Shown: positions 1 through 6,933, counted from the first letter of the stretch. The stretch is 8,232 bases of DNA from Pseudobacteriovorax antillogorgiicola (GCA_945897695.1 CAMDGW010000101.1:1-8232); one strand, 5' to 3'. Numbers and translations: made by a program. The notes: generated by a model not told the origin, from the sequence alone.

Positions 1-34
1 GATCCGATTACAAAATTACGCTTTTAATCTTAAC

Positions 35-40
35 GAGGTG
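35..40 (+). promoter_or_regulatory. Ribosome binding site for the TTG-started TPR/thioredoxin gene
   Basis: GAGGTG ends four bases before the TTG at 45. The spacing is short, but it is the only Shine-Dalgarno-like stretch, and no ATG or GTG lies in frame upstream inside the window. It supports the TTG start that gives a complete signal peptide. Confidence 0.5.
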
Positions 41-44
41 CCCA

Positions 45-2144
45 TTGTCGCTACGACGTTTATTGCTTGGTCTTTGTCTTTTGTCCCAACAAGCTTTCGC
101 CGAAGATCCACCTCCGGGACACTCCCATCAAGGTTCCGCCTTTGACGAGGGACCACGCCAATTTGCAGTCCTTGAAGCAGGAATGCCGGATATCAAATTT
201 GAAACACCAGGCTGCTCCAACGAAGCCAACCAGTTTATCCGCCAAGGTATTGGTCAACTTCACGGATTTTTGCACTTTGAGTCGGAGCGTTCCTTTCGTC
301 AGGCAGCGTATCTCGATAAAAACTGTACGCTCGCTTACTGGGGCATGGCCATGTCCAGCTCCATGTGGGTTGGAAATAATGAGCGCGGCTTAAAATTTGC
401 TAAACACGCAAGAGAGCGCCTCACGTCAAACAGCCCCGAGCGTGATCGCCTTTATGTCAATGCTGTGGAACTTTTATCGACTGGCAACACCAATCAGGCG
501 CTAGCCACTTTTGAATCTATTTTCAAGAAGTTTCCAAATGACCTAGAGGCAAAGGCCCTCTACATCGTCAACTATTGGATTGCACAACGAAACGCTGCAC
601 TTGCCGCGGGAGACAAAGAAGTCACGACTATTCACTCTGATTACTTGTACCGCCTCGCTCGCGAAATTTTGGCTGTCAAGCCTAATCACCCCGTACATCA
701 TTATGTGATCCACATGTGGGATTCACCCCAGACGTTTGCCAACGCATTAGACTCTGCCGATAAGAGCGGATTTTCCGGACCCGGCATCGCCCACCTATGG
801 CACATGGCAGGGCACATCTACTCACATGCTAAGCTACCCTTTGAAATCTGGTGGTCTCAAGAAGCAGCTGCACGGGTCGACCACACTTACATGAAGCAGT
901 CGAAGATCTTTCCATACTGGCTGCACAATCACGCTCACAACAACGAGTGGCTCTCCCGCACTCTCATGGGATTAGCAAACTTCGGCAAAGCAAAGGCTTA
1001 TGCCCTTAACATGCTAGCTCAACCTCGCCATCCAAAACTAAACCGCATTGATCAGTATCAGCATGTCCAGACTGGAGTTTTAAGATCTTCAGAAGCCCTC
1101 GAACGCGGAGAATACTGGGCCGATGCTAGCACGCTCTTCAACTCACCTTTCATGACTTGCGATGATTTTACAAAATTCAACGAAGCTTTGGAATCCTGCC
1201 GTCGCATGAAAGCCATCACAGCAGCAATGACGGGCACTCTCACTGAAAAAGGTTTTGAAGGACTAACTGAAGCCGTCTCAAACGAGGTTCGAGCCCTTTC
1301 CGATATTTTGGCCAACCGTAATCGCGACGCTGCCTTAAACCGTTTAAGATCCCTGAGTCACCTACAATCTGGCTGGGGATTAAGCCGCCTGGTTCGTTAC
1401 GCCATGTATGCAGAAAAACCATCCCTTGCGGCTCAATGGTCAACAGAGCTGACAGCAAGCGATCCTAAAAATGCCACATTCAAGCTACTCGCTGCTGCAG
1501 CCAATGCTCTGGGAAGTCGCAGTGACGTCGCTAGATCAAACCTCCAGGCTCTCTCGCTGATAAGCCAGGAACTGGACGAAACAGCACCATTTAACCAAGA
1601 ATTGATTCAAATCCTTCGCGATAAGCAGTTGATTCCAGATGGTTCTATTCGTAAGACGTTTGCAGGGTGGCGCCCCATTCATGCCTCACGCCCACAGCAT
1701 GAAAATCTTGGCCCTGTGCTATGGCAGTCCATCAAAGCGCCAAATTTTGCTTGGACAGATTCTGACGGGTTAAAACACACATTGAACGAAGTTGCGCCAA
1801 ATAAGCCTGCCGTTGTGGCACTAGTTCTTGGCAACTGCCCCCGTTGCGATACACAGTTTGCGATACTGGAGGAAAAGAAAGACGAATTAAACGCGAAAGG
1901 TATTGAGTTGATTGCGATTGCTTCAACACCTGAAAATATACCTGTGTTTCGACAAATGTGGTCTTTTGATGAGTTTGAATCGATTCCGATTCACGGACTT
2001 TTTGTCATCAATGCCGAGCGTGATGTGGTTTGGCAAGACGTCAGTGCGGAAGCATTCCTTGATATTGATTTCTTGATGAAAGAGCTTTCAAGGTCTCTAT
2101 CGCCAATTCAAAGTAAAATGATCAAAGGATCATTGGCAAAATAA
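45..2144 (+). CDS. Secreted TPR-type protein with C-terminal thioredoxin-like (CPRC) domain
   Basis: A 699-residue protein with a clear Sec signal peptide: arginines at residues 4-5, a leucine-rich core and likely cleavage after A17-F18-A19. Residues about 55-540 are helical and resemble the large bacterial TPR family that begins with an FxHFE...SFRQAA...AYWGMAM block (here about 75-103). Histidines cluster at 215-223, 250-261 and 294-298. Residues about 555-685 look like a thioredoxin/AhpC-TSA fold with a redox motif CPRC at 598-601, followed by the usual beta-alpha-beta pattern and a cis-Pro-like SIPIHGLFVI stretch near 646-655. It is therefore probably a periplasmic thiol-disulfide protein fused to a helical scaffold; substrate and partner are unknown. 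The start is TTG at 45, chosen for the GAGGTG just upstream and because it begins the signal peptide exactly. The frame is open to the window edge, so a longer N-terminus is possible but unlikely. Fold assignment is by eye. Confidence 0.85.
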   Translation: MSLRRLLLGLCLLSQQAFAEDPPPGHSHQGSAFDEGPRQFAVLEAGMPDIKFETPGCSNEANQFIRQGIGQLHGFLHFESERSFRQAAYLDKNCTLAYWGMAMSSSMWVGNNERGLKFAKHARERLTSNSPERDRLYVNAVELLSTGNTNQALATFESIFKKFPNDLEAKALYIVNYWIAQRNAALAAGDKEVTTIHSDYLYRLAREILAVKPNHPVHHYVIHMWDSPQTFANALDSADKSGFSGPGIAHLWHMAGHIYSHAKLPFEIWWSQEAAARVDHTYMKQSKIFPYWLHNHAHNNEWLSRTLMGLANFGKAKAYALNMLAQPRHPKLNRIDQYQHVQTGVLRSSEALERGEYWADASTLFNSPFMTCDDFTKFNEALESCRRMKAITAAMTGTLTEKGFEGLTEAVSNEVRALSDILANRNRDAALNRLRSLSHLQSGWGLSRLVRYAMYAEKPSLAAQWSTELTASDPKNATFKLLAAAANALGSRSDVARSNLQALSLISQELDETAPFNQELIQILRDKQLIPDGSIRKTFAGWRPIHASRPQHENLGPVLWQSIKAPNFAWTDSDGLKHTLNEVAPNKPAVVALVLGNCPRCDTQFAILEEKKDELNAKGIELIAIASTPENIPVFRQMWSFDEFESIPIHGLFVINAERDVVWQDVSAEAFLDIDFLMKELSRSLSPIQSKMIKGSLAK

Positions 2145-2157
2145 TCAGAAAAGATTC

Positions 2158-2199
2158 AAAAAAAGCTCCTCGTAGCACTTTGCTACGAGGAGCTTTTTT
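2158..2199. terminator. Bidirectional intrinsic terminator between convergent genes
   Basis: A perfect 13-bp stem (2165-2177 pairing with 2181-2193) has a CTT loop. Seven A's flank it on the left and six T's on the right, so each strand has a GC-rich hairpin followed by a U-tract. It sits 13 bases after the stop of the TPR/thioredoxin gene and 12 bases before the stop of the opposing minus-strand gene, so it should end both transcripts. Confidence 0.95.
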
Positions 2200-2211
2200 A
2201 TCCAATTCAGG

Positions 2212-4227
2212 CTAAAAATAAAATCCGTAGCTCATACCGCCAATCGATCGCGACTCGTCGTCAGTTTTGACAAATAGGCCCATTTCGTGGCTGTCGGAAT
2301 ATATATATGTAAACTTAGCCTCAGATTCACGTCTCCACCGAACTAAAACATTACGGTCATTGATCTGGAATGATCGCCACCAAATTCCATTAAGAGAAAT
2401 TTTCATAGCATCATTGACCTCTGATAAAAACCCGAGTATCCCTCCTAGCGCAACCTGTGAACCCTCTCGACCTCGGCAAGATAAAGAGGCGCGAATAAGC
2501 GATATCATGTAAAGCTTTGCAGATGACGAACCTGCAGCAACACCAGCACCACCCACCATGGAGTGCCGATAACAGTCATCTCCAAGAGCGTCGATCATGC
2601 GATCTGGTTGCGAGTCGATCGCCAGCCGCCAAGCAAGCGGTGTTTTAACGCGCCCAAGTGAAGGTACCGATAGTACATCAAACCATTTTGCTGATTCAAG
2701 GCGTGTCACTTTCCTCGTCGACGAGTTGTAGTGGCGAAACTTAAATTCCAACATTTTTAATTGAAGATTAGCGGAGTATCCTGAAGACGGGGTGCCCAAA
2801 TCGTGAAGAGTTGGTCTCCAGTCAAAATCAACCAGCTGATATTTATTTGCTTTAGTTTGTACTTCGCCCAATGAAAACCCGACCCGCATCGACCAATGTC
2901 CCCTGTCGGGTCGCTCTTTTTCGGGAATTTCCTGCAGGGGTAATGGTGGAATGCGAATATTCGAGCGAATTTTTAGCAGGTCAATACGTCGCTGTTTTTG
3001 TATTTCCGGCAAACGATTTCCTGCCACTCCCTCATCAAAATCAATGTAGTCTAGGGCTGCATCGAGAATTTGCGCTCTCTTGCCATCATCAATACCAGAG
3101 AATATTTCGTCGATATTTATTTCGTCGCGAGCAATCAGCTGCTTAAATTTTTCTAGTTCAGAAGAGTTTAAAGCTTTTTCTCTCTGAAGATACGTCGATA
3201 GTGCCGATGGCCGATATTTTACAGTTCCAGAGAATTGTTGAGTTGCCGTCACAGCGCGCACCGTGTCGGCAGGAGTCGCCATTACATTAAATGAAGAGGC
3301 AAGGTTCATTCCCGGGTTGGTCGTTTCCAGCAAGACCAGGAGAATATAGGAGCAATTTTCATCTATATACCAATAGTCAATTTGAACTGGCCCAAGTTCC
3401 CAAAGAGTCAGCATCAGATTATCGACCTGCTGCTGGCTTAAGTTTAGAGGGTACTCCCATAAATCTCTACTCTCTGAATTATTGTATTCTTGTACCTTCA
3501 AATAGTAAGGCATCAGACTAAAAGTACCTGGAAAACCACCGGTCATGCCTAACCATGAGTAAAGCAGAGCATTTGTCGTGGTTGGGTTCGCGGCGAAGTT
3601 TACGGCAGAATCAAGAAGAGCATTAGGCTCACCTTGACCAGGCCCCTTACCACGATGAAGGCGCAAAAAAGTGTGTCCAAACATCGAGGCTGGATTGTTT
3701 AAATAATAAGACGCAAACACCAAGGAAATCCCTTTTACAGATTGCCTCTGTAAAAATTGATCAAGCTCCCGGCAGTAGATCGTTGGAATTAATTTTCTGT
3801 CTATTTGTAAATTCTCAATCAGCCAAGCAGATCGCCTCGGAAACTTACATAGCGCGTGATCATCGGGTTTTTGTGGGTTAGGCGGTAAAAAGATTGCGTC
3901 CACCGAAGCATGCAACTCTGCACGTAGATCAGATTTTCCATTTTTTGCAAAAAAGAATTCTGGCGAGTCAATGAGACTGGAGCGTCTTCGAACAACCCTG
4001 TCCACATAAAAAAGCTGGGCTCGCCACGCAGGGCTGAAATGAAGCGAGATATCGTCAGCGCGAGACTTTGAAGCATCGGCTAAGGTCAGATGAGCCAGGG
4101 ATGAAGAACCATCTGACGCAAAAAGCTCCGCCTGCATCATCCCACTAGCCAAGCAAAGCAATATTGCAATCAAAGCTCGTCGGGCTGAAGGTCTTAGCAG
4201 GCGGAGAATTAGACTAGCAAAAATCAA
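2212..4227 (-). CDS. DUF4105/Lnb_N-like protein with predicted C-terminal outer-membrane beta-barrel
   Basis: 671 residues with an N-terminal signal peptide (R16-R17, hydrophobic core about 18-29, likely cleavage after A33). Residues about 60-140 match the N-terminal module common in this family: a SLIDSPEFFFAKNGKSD block near 84-100 and DDHALCKFPRR near 122-132. Residues about 165-320 hold the DUF4105 core, with conserved NPASMFGHTFLRLHR (His185) and DENCSYILL (Cys292), likely a papain-like Cys/His pair. From memory, this Pfam family (PF13387) has been renamed for the N-terminal periplasmic domain of Lnb, a lipoprotein N-acyltransferase; whether this member has that activity is unknown. Residues about 440-671 alternate polar and hydrophobic residues and end in SYGFYF, the aromatic ending typical of outer-membrane barrels. 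The TTG start at 4227 follows a stop codon in the same frame and lacks a good Shine-Dalgarno. It lies 12 bases after the upstream DUF3015 stop, suggesting translational coupling; a later in-frame TTG is an alternative. Confidence 0.85.
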   Translation of the reverse strand: MIFASLILRLLRPSARRALIAILLCLASGMMQAELFASDGSSSLAHLTLADASKSRADDISLHFSPAWRAQLFYVDRVVRRRSSLIDSPEFFFAKNGKSDLRAELHASVDAIFLPPNPQKPDDHALCKFPRRSAWLIENLQIDRKLIPTIYCRELDQFLQRQSVKGISLVFASYYLNNPASMFGHTFLRLHRGKGPGQGEPNALLDSAVNFAANPTTTNALLYSWLGMTGGFPGTFSLMPYYLKVQEYNNSESRDLWEYPLNLSQQQVDNLMLTLWELGPVQIDYWYIDENCSYILLVLLETTNPGMNLASSFNVMATPADTVRAVTATQQFSGTVKYRPSALSTYLQREKALNSSELEKFKQLIARDEINIDEIFSGIDDGKRAQILDAALDYIDFDEGVAGNRLPEIQKQRRIDLLKIRSNIRIPPLPLQEIPEKERPDRGHWSMRVGFSLGEVQTKANKYQLVDFDWRPTLHDLGTPSSGYSANLQLKMLEFKFRHYNSSTRKVTRLESAKWFDVLSVPSLGRVKTPLAWRLAIDSQPDRMIDALGDDCYRHSMVGGAGVAAGSSSAKLYMISLIRASLSCRGREGSQVALGGILGFLSEVNDAMKISLNGIWWRSFQINDRNVLVRWRRESEAKFTYIYSDSHEMGLFVKTDDESRSIGGMSYGFYF

Positions 4228-4239
4228 AGAACGTTAGAG

Positions 4240-4842
4240 TTAGTTGTTTTGGAGTCGAACACAATTATTGCTCAAATTCGTATCCGATTTAATTGCCATT
4301 ACGTAACCGTCAACAACGGCATCAGAGCTCTGATTATTGAACAAAGATGCATATTTCGCCTGGCTTAACGCTTGGAACGCATTTAGATCTGAGTCATCTT
4401 CCGCACAACCAAGGATATCAGCAAATGCCTCAAGGACCTCGCCTTCACCCTGTGATGCTTCCTTCGAAAGCTGAGCGTAATTCATTTCCACAAAGACTTT
4501 TCGTTCTTGAGCTGAAGCTTCACCGCTGGGGGCGTCTTTACAATTGGACGTACCGGTTGTAATTCCAAACGTCTGACTGCCGGAACAACCATTTGTACTT
4601 GCAGCAAAAACCTGCATAAACCCTGGTTTTGAACCCATAACAATTGATCCTAACCCGCAACCAGCAGGTCCATATGCCGGCACATAGCCACCCGAGGTTC
4701 CACTTGTTTCACCAGAGGCGTCTTTTTTCTTTTTTGTTTTCTTAACAGCCTTTTTGGCCTCTTCAGCCATAGCGGACTCGCCAAAAACACCGGCCAATGC
4801 CAAAGTTAGAAACCCTAATGTCAAATATTTAAACATACGCAT
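4240..4842 (-). CDS. DUF3015 family secreted protein B, with lysine-rich insert
   Basis: 200 residues. A signal peptide (residues 1-26, cleavage after A24-M25-A26) is followed by a lysine-rich segment (about 30-40) and a Ser/Gly/Thr linker. The DUF3015 signatures follow: AGCGLGSIVMG (60-70), SGSQTFGITTGTSNC (87-101), and a SKEASQGEGEVLEAFADILGC block (about 126-146). Four cysteines (62, 101, 146, 194) align with 32, 71, 115 and 161 of the neighbouring paralog, which suggests two conserved disulfides; Cys86 is extra. The start ATG at 4842 has AAGGA upstream at good spacing. The gene is 58 bases downstream of DUF3015 protein A with no terminator between, and 12 bases upstream of the DUF4105 gene. 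Function of DUF3015 is not known to me; a periplasmic partner of the DUF4105 protein is an inference from adjacency. The lysine insert is absent from protein A. Confidence 0.88.
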   Translation of the reverse strand: MRMFKYLTLGFLTLALAGVFGESAMAEEAKKAVKKTKKKKDASGETSGTSGGYVPAYGPAGCGLGSIVMGSKPGFMQVFAASTNGCSGSQTFGITTGTSNCKDAPSGEASAQERKVFVEMNYAQLSKEASQGEGEVLEAFADILGCAEDDSDLNAFQALSQAKYASLFNNQSSDAVVDGYVMAIKSDTNLSNNCVRLQNN

Positions 4843-4900
4843 GGACGAAATTCCTTTTTTACAAAATTGTTTGTGAAACTGCTCTCAACAACGCAGAAAA

Positions 4901-5401
4901 TCAGATCGAAACGTGCTTGCAGCCTGCTGCCGTCTCGGAATTAGAACGTAGTTCGCTTTTTGCTGACTCGAGGATGGCATAGGCACCTGGAGAGACAAAG
5001 ATTTTACCGTGGGACTTCTGTAATTGATTGTGTGCAGCTACCTCTACTGAAGGTGCGCAACCTAGCGTATGAGTGAAAGCCGAAAGGGTCTCTCCTTTGC
5101 CCTGAGCCATTTCTTTTGAAAGGGGGGCTAGATTATTGGCAATAAAGTCTTTTTGAGTTTGAATTGCAGCACTCTCAGCAGACCCAGCGCAGTTAGATGT
5201 TCCGGACGTAATACCGAACGTTTGGCTACCGCTTGAAGCGTTCAAGGTTGTCGCAACAACCTGGATGATACCTTTCGAATTACCAAGAGCAATGGCTCCT
5301 AGTCCGCACCCTGCCATGCCATAGCCTGCTGCCTGAACTACACTCGCGCTGGTTGCGAATATAGCGATCATCAATCCCAATCCTAATCCTAATTGCTTCA
5401 T
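4901..5401 (-). CDS. DUF3015 family secreted protein A
   Basis: 166 residues. A signal peptide (hydrophobic core about 4-20, likely cleavage after V22-Q23-A24) leads directly into the DUF3015 core: GYGMAGCGLGAIALGNSKG (26-44), SGSQTFGITSGTSNC (57-71), then SKEMAQGKGETLSAFTHTLGC (95-115). Cysteines at 32, 71, 115 and 161 are shared with the downstream paralog and are likely disulfide-bonded in the periplasm. The ATG at 5401 is preceded by AGAGG at about seven bases, a good Shine-Dalgarno. It is the first gene of a three-gene minus-strand operon with DUF3015 protein B and the DUF4105/barrel protein; a candidate promoter lies at 5461-5490. The two DUF3015 genes look like a tandem duplication that has since diverged strongly outside the motifs. 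Molecular function is unknown. Confidence 0.9.
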   Translation of the reverse strand: MKQLGLGLGLMIAIFATSASVVQAAGYGMAGCGLGAIALGNSKGIIQVVATTLNASSGSQTFGITSGTSNCAGSAESAAIQTQKDFIANNLAPLSKEMAQGKGETLSAFTHTLGCAPSVEVAAHNQLQKSHGKIFVSPGAYAILESAKSELRSNSETAAGCKHVSI

Positions 5402-5460
5402 GAGGTCCCTCTTCTGTTATTTCGAAAGTAAAATCAATGTTCTTTCACAAAGATGCTCAT

Positions 5461-5490
5461 ATTCTAACCGAACTGTATTCCAGAAGGCAA
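5461..5490 (-). promoter_or_regulatory. Candidate sigma70-type promoter of the DUF3015/DUF4105 operon
   Basis: On the minus strand there is TTGCCT (5490-5485), an 18-base spacer and TAGAAT (5466-5461). The -10 matches the consensus at five of six positions and the -35 at four. Transcription would start about 8 bases downstream, leaving a leader of roughly 50 bases before the ATG at 5401. It was found by eye only; a chance match in AT-rich sequence is possible. Confidence 0.4.
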
Positions 5491-5607
5491 TGGACTCAAT
5501 TTCAATGAGATGAAAAACTGGGCGACCTGCCCTTTGTGATTGTCAGAGTGAAAATTCCAATCATTGCGTCTAGGGCCCTGTTTGCAGGGGAAACGACTCA
5601 AAGTCAT
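5464..5607 (-). CDS. Candidate small ORF, 47 residues, unknown function
   Basis: The ATG at 5607 is preceded by GGGGAG with a seven-base spacer, a good Shine-Dalgarno, and the frame runs 47 codons to a TAG at 5464-5466. The product would be soluble and polar, with a Trp/His/Asn-rich middle (RRNDWNFHSDNHKGQ, residues 13-27) and no signal peptide or membrane segment. Its stop codon overlaps the proposed -10 box of the DUF3015 operon, so it would be read just upstream of, and perhaps through into, that operon. I recognise no homolog. The ribosome site is the main support, and chance remains the simpler explanation. Confidence 0.2.
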   Translation of the reverse strand: MTLSRFPCKQGPRRNDWNFHSDNHKGQVAQFFISLKLSPLPSGIQFG

Positions 5608-5827
5608 TCAAAAGCTCCCCAGTCCCAGCAGGATTAATGACAAAAAATTGCGTCTTACTTGGAGTCATTTTCCTTAAATTATCTACATGCAATACTCTTT
5701 TCTACTTTGAGAATAATCTAAGATGATTTTTGTGATTTAGCTCCTCACTTTGCAAAAAAATTTCGGAAGATAATCCATCATGAAGACCCCAATACTGCGA
5801 GAGTAGAGGACAAGGGCGTCTTTACTT

Positions 5828-6019
5828 GTGAATACTTGTGTCCCAGCGGCCAGCGCTAAGGTTGCTAAGAAAAAACTGGCGCTCAAAATAATCAATCAGA
5901 AATTACGTCGCAATGCCATAAAGGGGTTTTTCGTCTTATGGATCTGGTTAGTTATCTGCGCCATTGCCCAAGATGGCGTTATTATGTTCATCTGTTATAC
6001 AATATTACCATTAGATTAA
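5828..6019 (+). CDS. Possible small membrane protein, 63 residues
   Basis: This GTG-started ORF has a basic N-terminal half (many Lys/Arg between residues 11 and 32) followed by a strongly hydrophobic stretch at about 33-62 (GFFVLWIWLVICAIA, a short QDG break, then VIMFICYTILPL). That fits one membrane helix or a short hairpin with the basic end in the cytoplasm. The only ribosome-site candidate is AAGGG about 11 bases upstream, which is weak; the frame is closed upstream by a TAG at 5804. It ends 36 bases before the repeated-domain lipoprotein gene and could share its transcript. A possible -10 box for that gene lies inside its last codons. No family recognised; it may be spurious. Confidence 0.35.
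   Translation: MNTCVPAASAKVAKKKLALKIINQKLRRNAIKGFFVLWIWLVICAIAQDGVIMFICYTILPLD
5998..6003 (+). promoter_or_regulatory. Possible -10 box upstream of the repeated-domain lipoprotein gene
   Basis: TACAAT (five of six matches to TATAAT) would place a start near 6010, giving a leader of about 45 bases before the ATG at 6056. There is no convincing -35 at 16-18 bases upstream, so the call is tentative. It lies within the last codons of the doubtful 63-residue ORF. Confidence 0.2.
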
Positions 6020-6055
6020 TAATCCGACCTACTCAGCCCAAACGGAGGCATTAGC

Positions 6056-6856
6056 ATGAAGTGTCTGGCCAACTTTATTTTCGCCGTGATGATTTTGACG
6101 AACTTCACATCCTGTAAAACAGCATCTCCAGGAGGTAGCAATCTTGAAGGTGCCACCAAAGTCAGTAGCAACCCAGAAATATTCACATGCTACAAGGTCA
6201 TGAGTGTTGATTCGCCCTCCGAACTTCCTGACGCAAAAAAAATCAAAGATGATGCCAAGGAAGTTTGTATTGGCGAAAAGCCAATGACTGTGACCATGAA
6301 AGATGAAGCCGGTGCCAACATACTTTCCTGGCAGTTCACTGGAATTCAGCCAATGCGCTGCCCACGATGCTACGAATTGACTGGCGGCAGAGAATATTCT
6401 GCAACCATCACTGGCACAATTGCACCACTGATTTATAACCTATCTCTAGGCTCTCGCGGCCTGGGTGGAACGGTTCGTCTGACGCTACAACAAGTGATCG
6501 AAAAGACTGTGGGCGAAGATATCTATGGATGTTACAAAGTCACAAACGTGACGTCACAGTCGAACACCACCACAGTCAAGGACATCAAGAAGGACGTAAG
6601 TCGTGTTTGTGTCAATAAAAGTCCATTATCGATTGCGCTGTTGAAGAAAGAAGAAGAAGCACCGATGCTGACCTGGACATTTACGCAGCTAGCTCCCTTA
6701 CGTTGTCCAAATTGTTATGAATTTAAAGGTGGGAACGAATATGCGGCGACAATCGCAGCAACGATTGTCATCAATGTGTTTAATATGTCTTTAGACACAA
6801 GAGGATTTGGGGGCTCGGTGAAATTATCACTGCTCAAAGAAACAGAAAATCAATGA
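6056..6856 (+). CDS. Lipoprotein with two tandem four-cysteine domains
   Basis: 266 residues. A short lipoprotein signal peptide ends in F17-T18-S19-C20; phenylalanine at -3 is not the commonest lipobox residue, but the position and the following polar tail fit. The mature protein is two copies of one domain: residues about 42-144 and 156-260. Each has the same order of motifs: CYKV (Cys45/Cys159), VC (Cys71/Cys185), a W-x-F-T strand, RCPxCYE (Cys102 and 105/Cys217 and 220), GGxEYxATI, then a SLxxRGxGGxVxLxL strand at the end. Cysteine offsets are 114, 114, 115 and 115 residues, so the duplication is clean. The CPxC pair resembles a redox or metal-binding site, but no thioredoxin fold is apparent; disulfides or metal binding are both possible. 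GGAGG at 6044-6048, seven bases before the ATG, makes the start secure. Family not recognised; membrane-anchored envelope role inferred. Confidence 0.88.
   Translation: MKCLANFIFAVMILTNFTSCKTASPGGSNLEGATKVSSNPEIFTCYKVMSVDSPSELPDAKKIKDDAKEVCIGEKPMTVTMKDEAGANILSWQFTGIQPMRCPRCYELTGGREYSATITGTIAPLIYNLSLGSRGLGGTVRLTLQQVIEKTVGEDIYGCYKVTNVTSQSNTTTVKDIKKDVSRVCVNKSPLSIALLKKEEEAPMLTWTFTQLAPLRCPNCYEFKGGNEYAATIAATIVINVFNMSLDTRGFGGSVKLSLLKETENQ
6179..6487 (+). repeat. Domain repeat copy 1 (residues about 42-144 of the lipoprotein)
   Basis: First copy of the cysteine domain: CYKV, VC, LSWQFT, MRCPRCYELTGG, EYSATI and SRGLGGTVRLTL in order. The protein-level match to copy 2 is strong at motifs, while the DNA has diverged, so this is an old duplication rather than a recent tandem repeat. 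Confidence 0.85.
6521..6835 (+). repeat. Domain repeat copy 2 (residues about 156-260 of the lipoprotein)
   Basis: Second copy: CYKV, VC, LTWTFT, LRCPNCYEFKGG, EYAATI and TRGFGGSVKLSL. It follows copy 1 after a linker of about eleven residues and keeps all four cysteines at the same spacing apart from one inserted residue. Confidence 0.85.
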
Positions 6857-6902
6857 CGACATACGCATTGAACAGCTGAGCTATACGACCAAGGTTAGAC
6901 AT

Positions 6903-6933
6903 ACCTCGGAGGAGCAATCTTCCGAGGTTTTTT
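6903..6933 (+). terminator. Intrinsic terminator after the repeated-domain lipoprotein gene
   Basis: An 11-bp stem (6903-6913 with 6918-6928, one G-U pair) is capped by a GCAA tetraloop and followed by T's to 6933. It begins 46 bases after the stop codon and separates this gene from the next lipoprotein gene. Confidence 0.9.

Larger units (their letters stand above)
5402..5827. other. Divergent intergenic region without a confident gene
   Basis: This 426-base stretch lies between the minus-strand DUF3015 operon and the plus-strand genes. It holds the operon's leader and candidate promoter (5461-5490), a 47-codon minus-strand ORF (5464-5607), a small CCCTG/CAGGG hairpin (5576-5589) without a U-tract, and AT-rich sequence from about 5640 to 5770 with no convincing -35/-10 pair on the plus strand. 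An 8-codon ATG ORF at 5780-5806 has only a poorly spaced GGA upstream. I saw no tRNA, known riboswitch or repeat family here. A small RNA cannot be excluded. Confidence 0.5.

Noticed and set aside
1058..1929. Minus-strand open frames inside the TPR/thioredoxin gene
   Set aside because: They lie opposite a gene with convincing signal peptide and domains, show no recognisable motifs and are explained as shadows of its codons.
2267..3521. Plus-strand open frames opposite the DUF4105 gene
   Set aside because: The minus-strand frame carries family motifs throughout; the opposite frames are low-complexity shadows without ribosome sites of note.
4843..4900. Terminator between the two DUF3015 genes
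   Set aside because: Only four- to five-base-pair stems are present and none is followed by T's on the minus strand, so the genes are taken as co-transcribed.
5576..5589. CCCTG-TTTG-CAGGG hairpin as a terminator
   Set aside because: Only five base pairs and no U-tract on either strand.
5780..5806. Eight-codon ATG ORF as a leader peptide
   Set aside because: The only Shine-Dalgarno-like GGA is too far upstream, there is no attenuator-like run of one amino acid, and no terminator/antiterminator pair follows.
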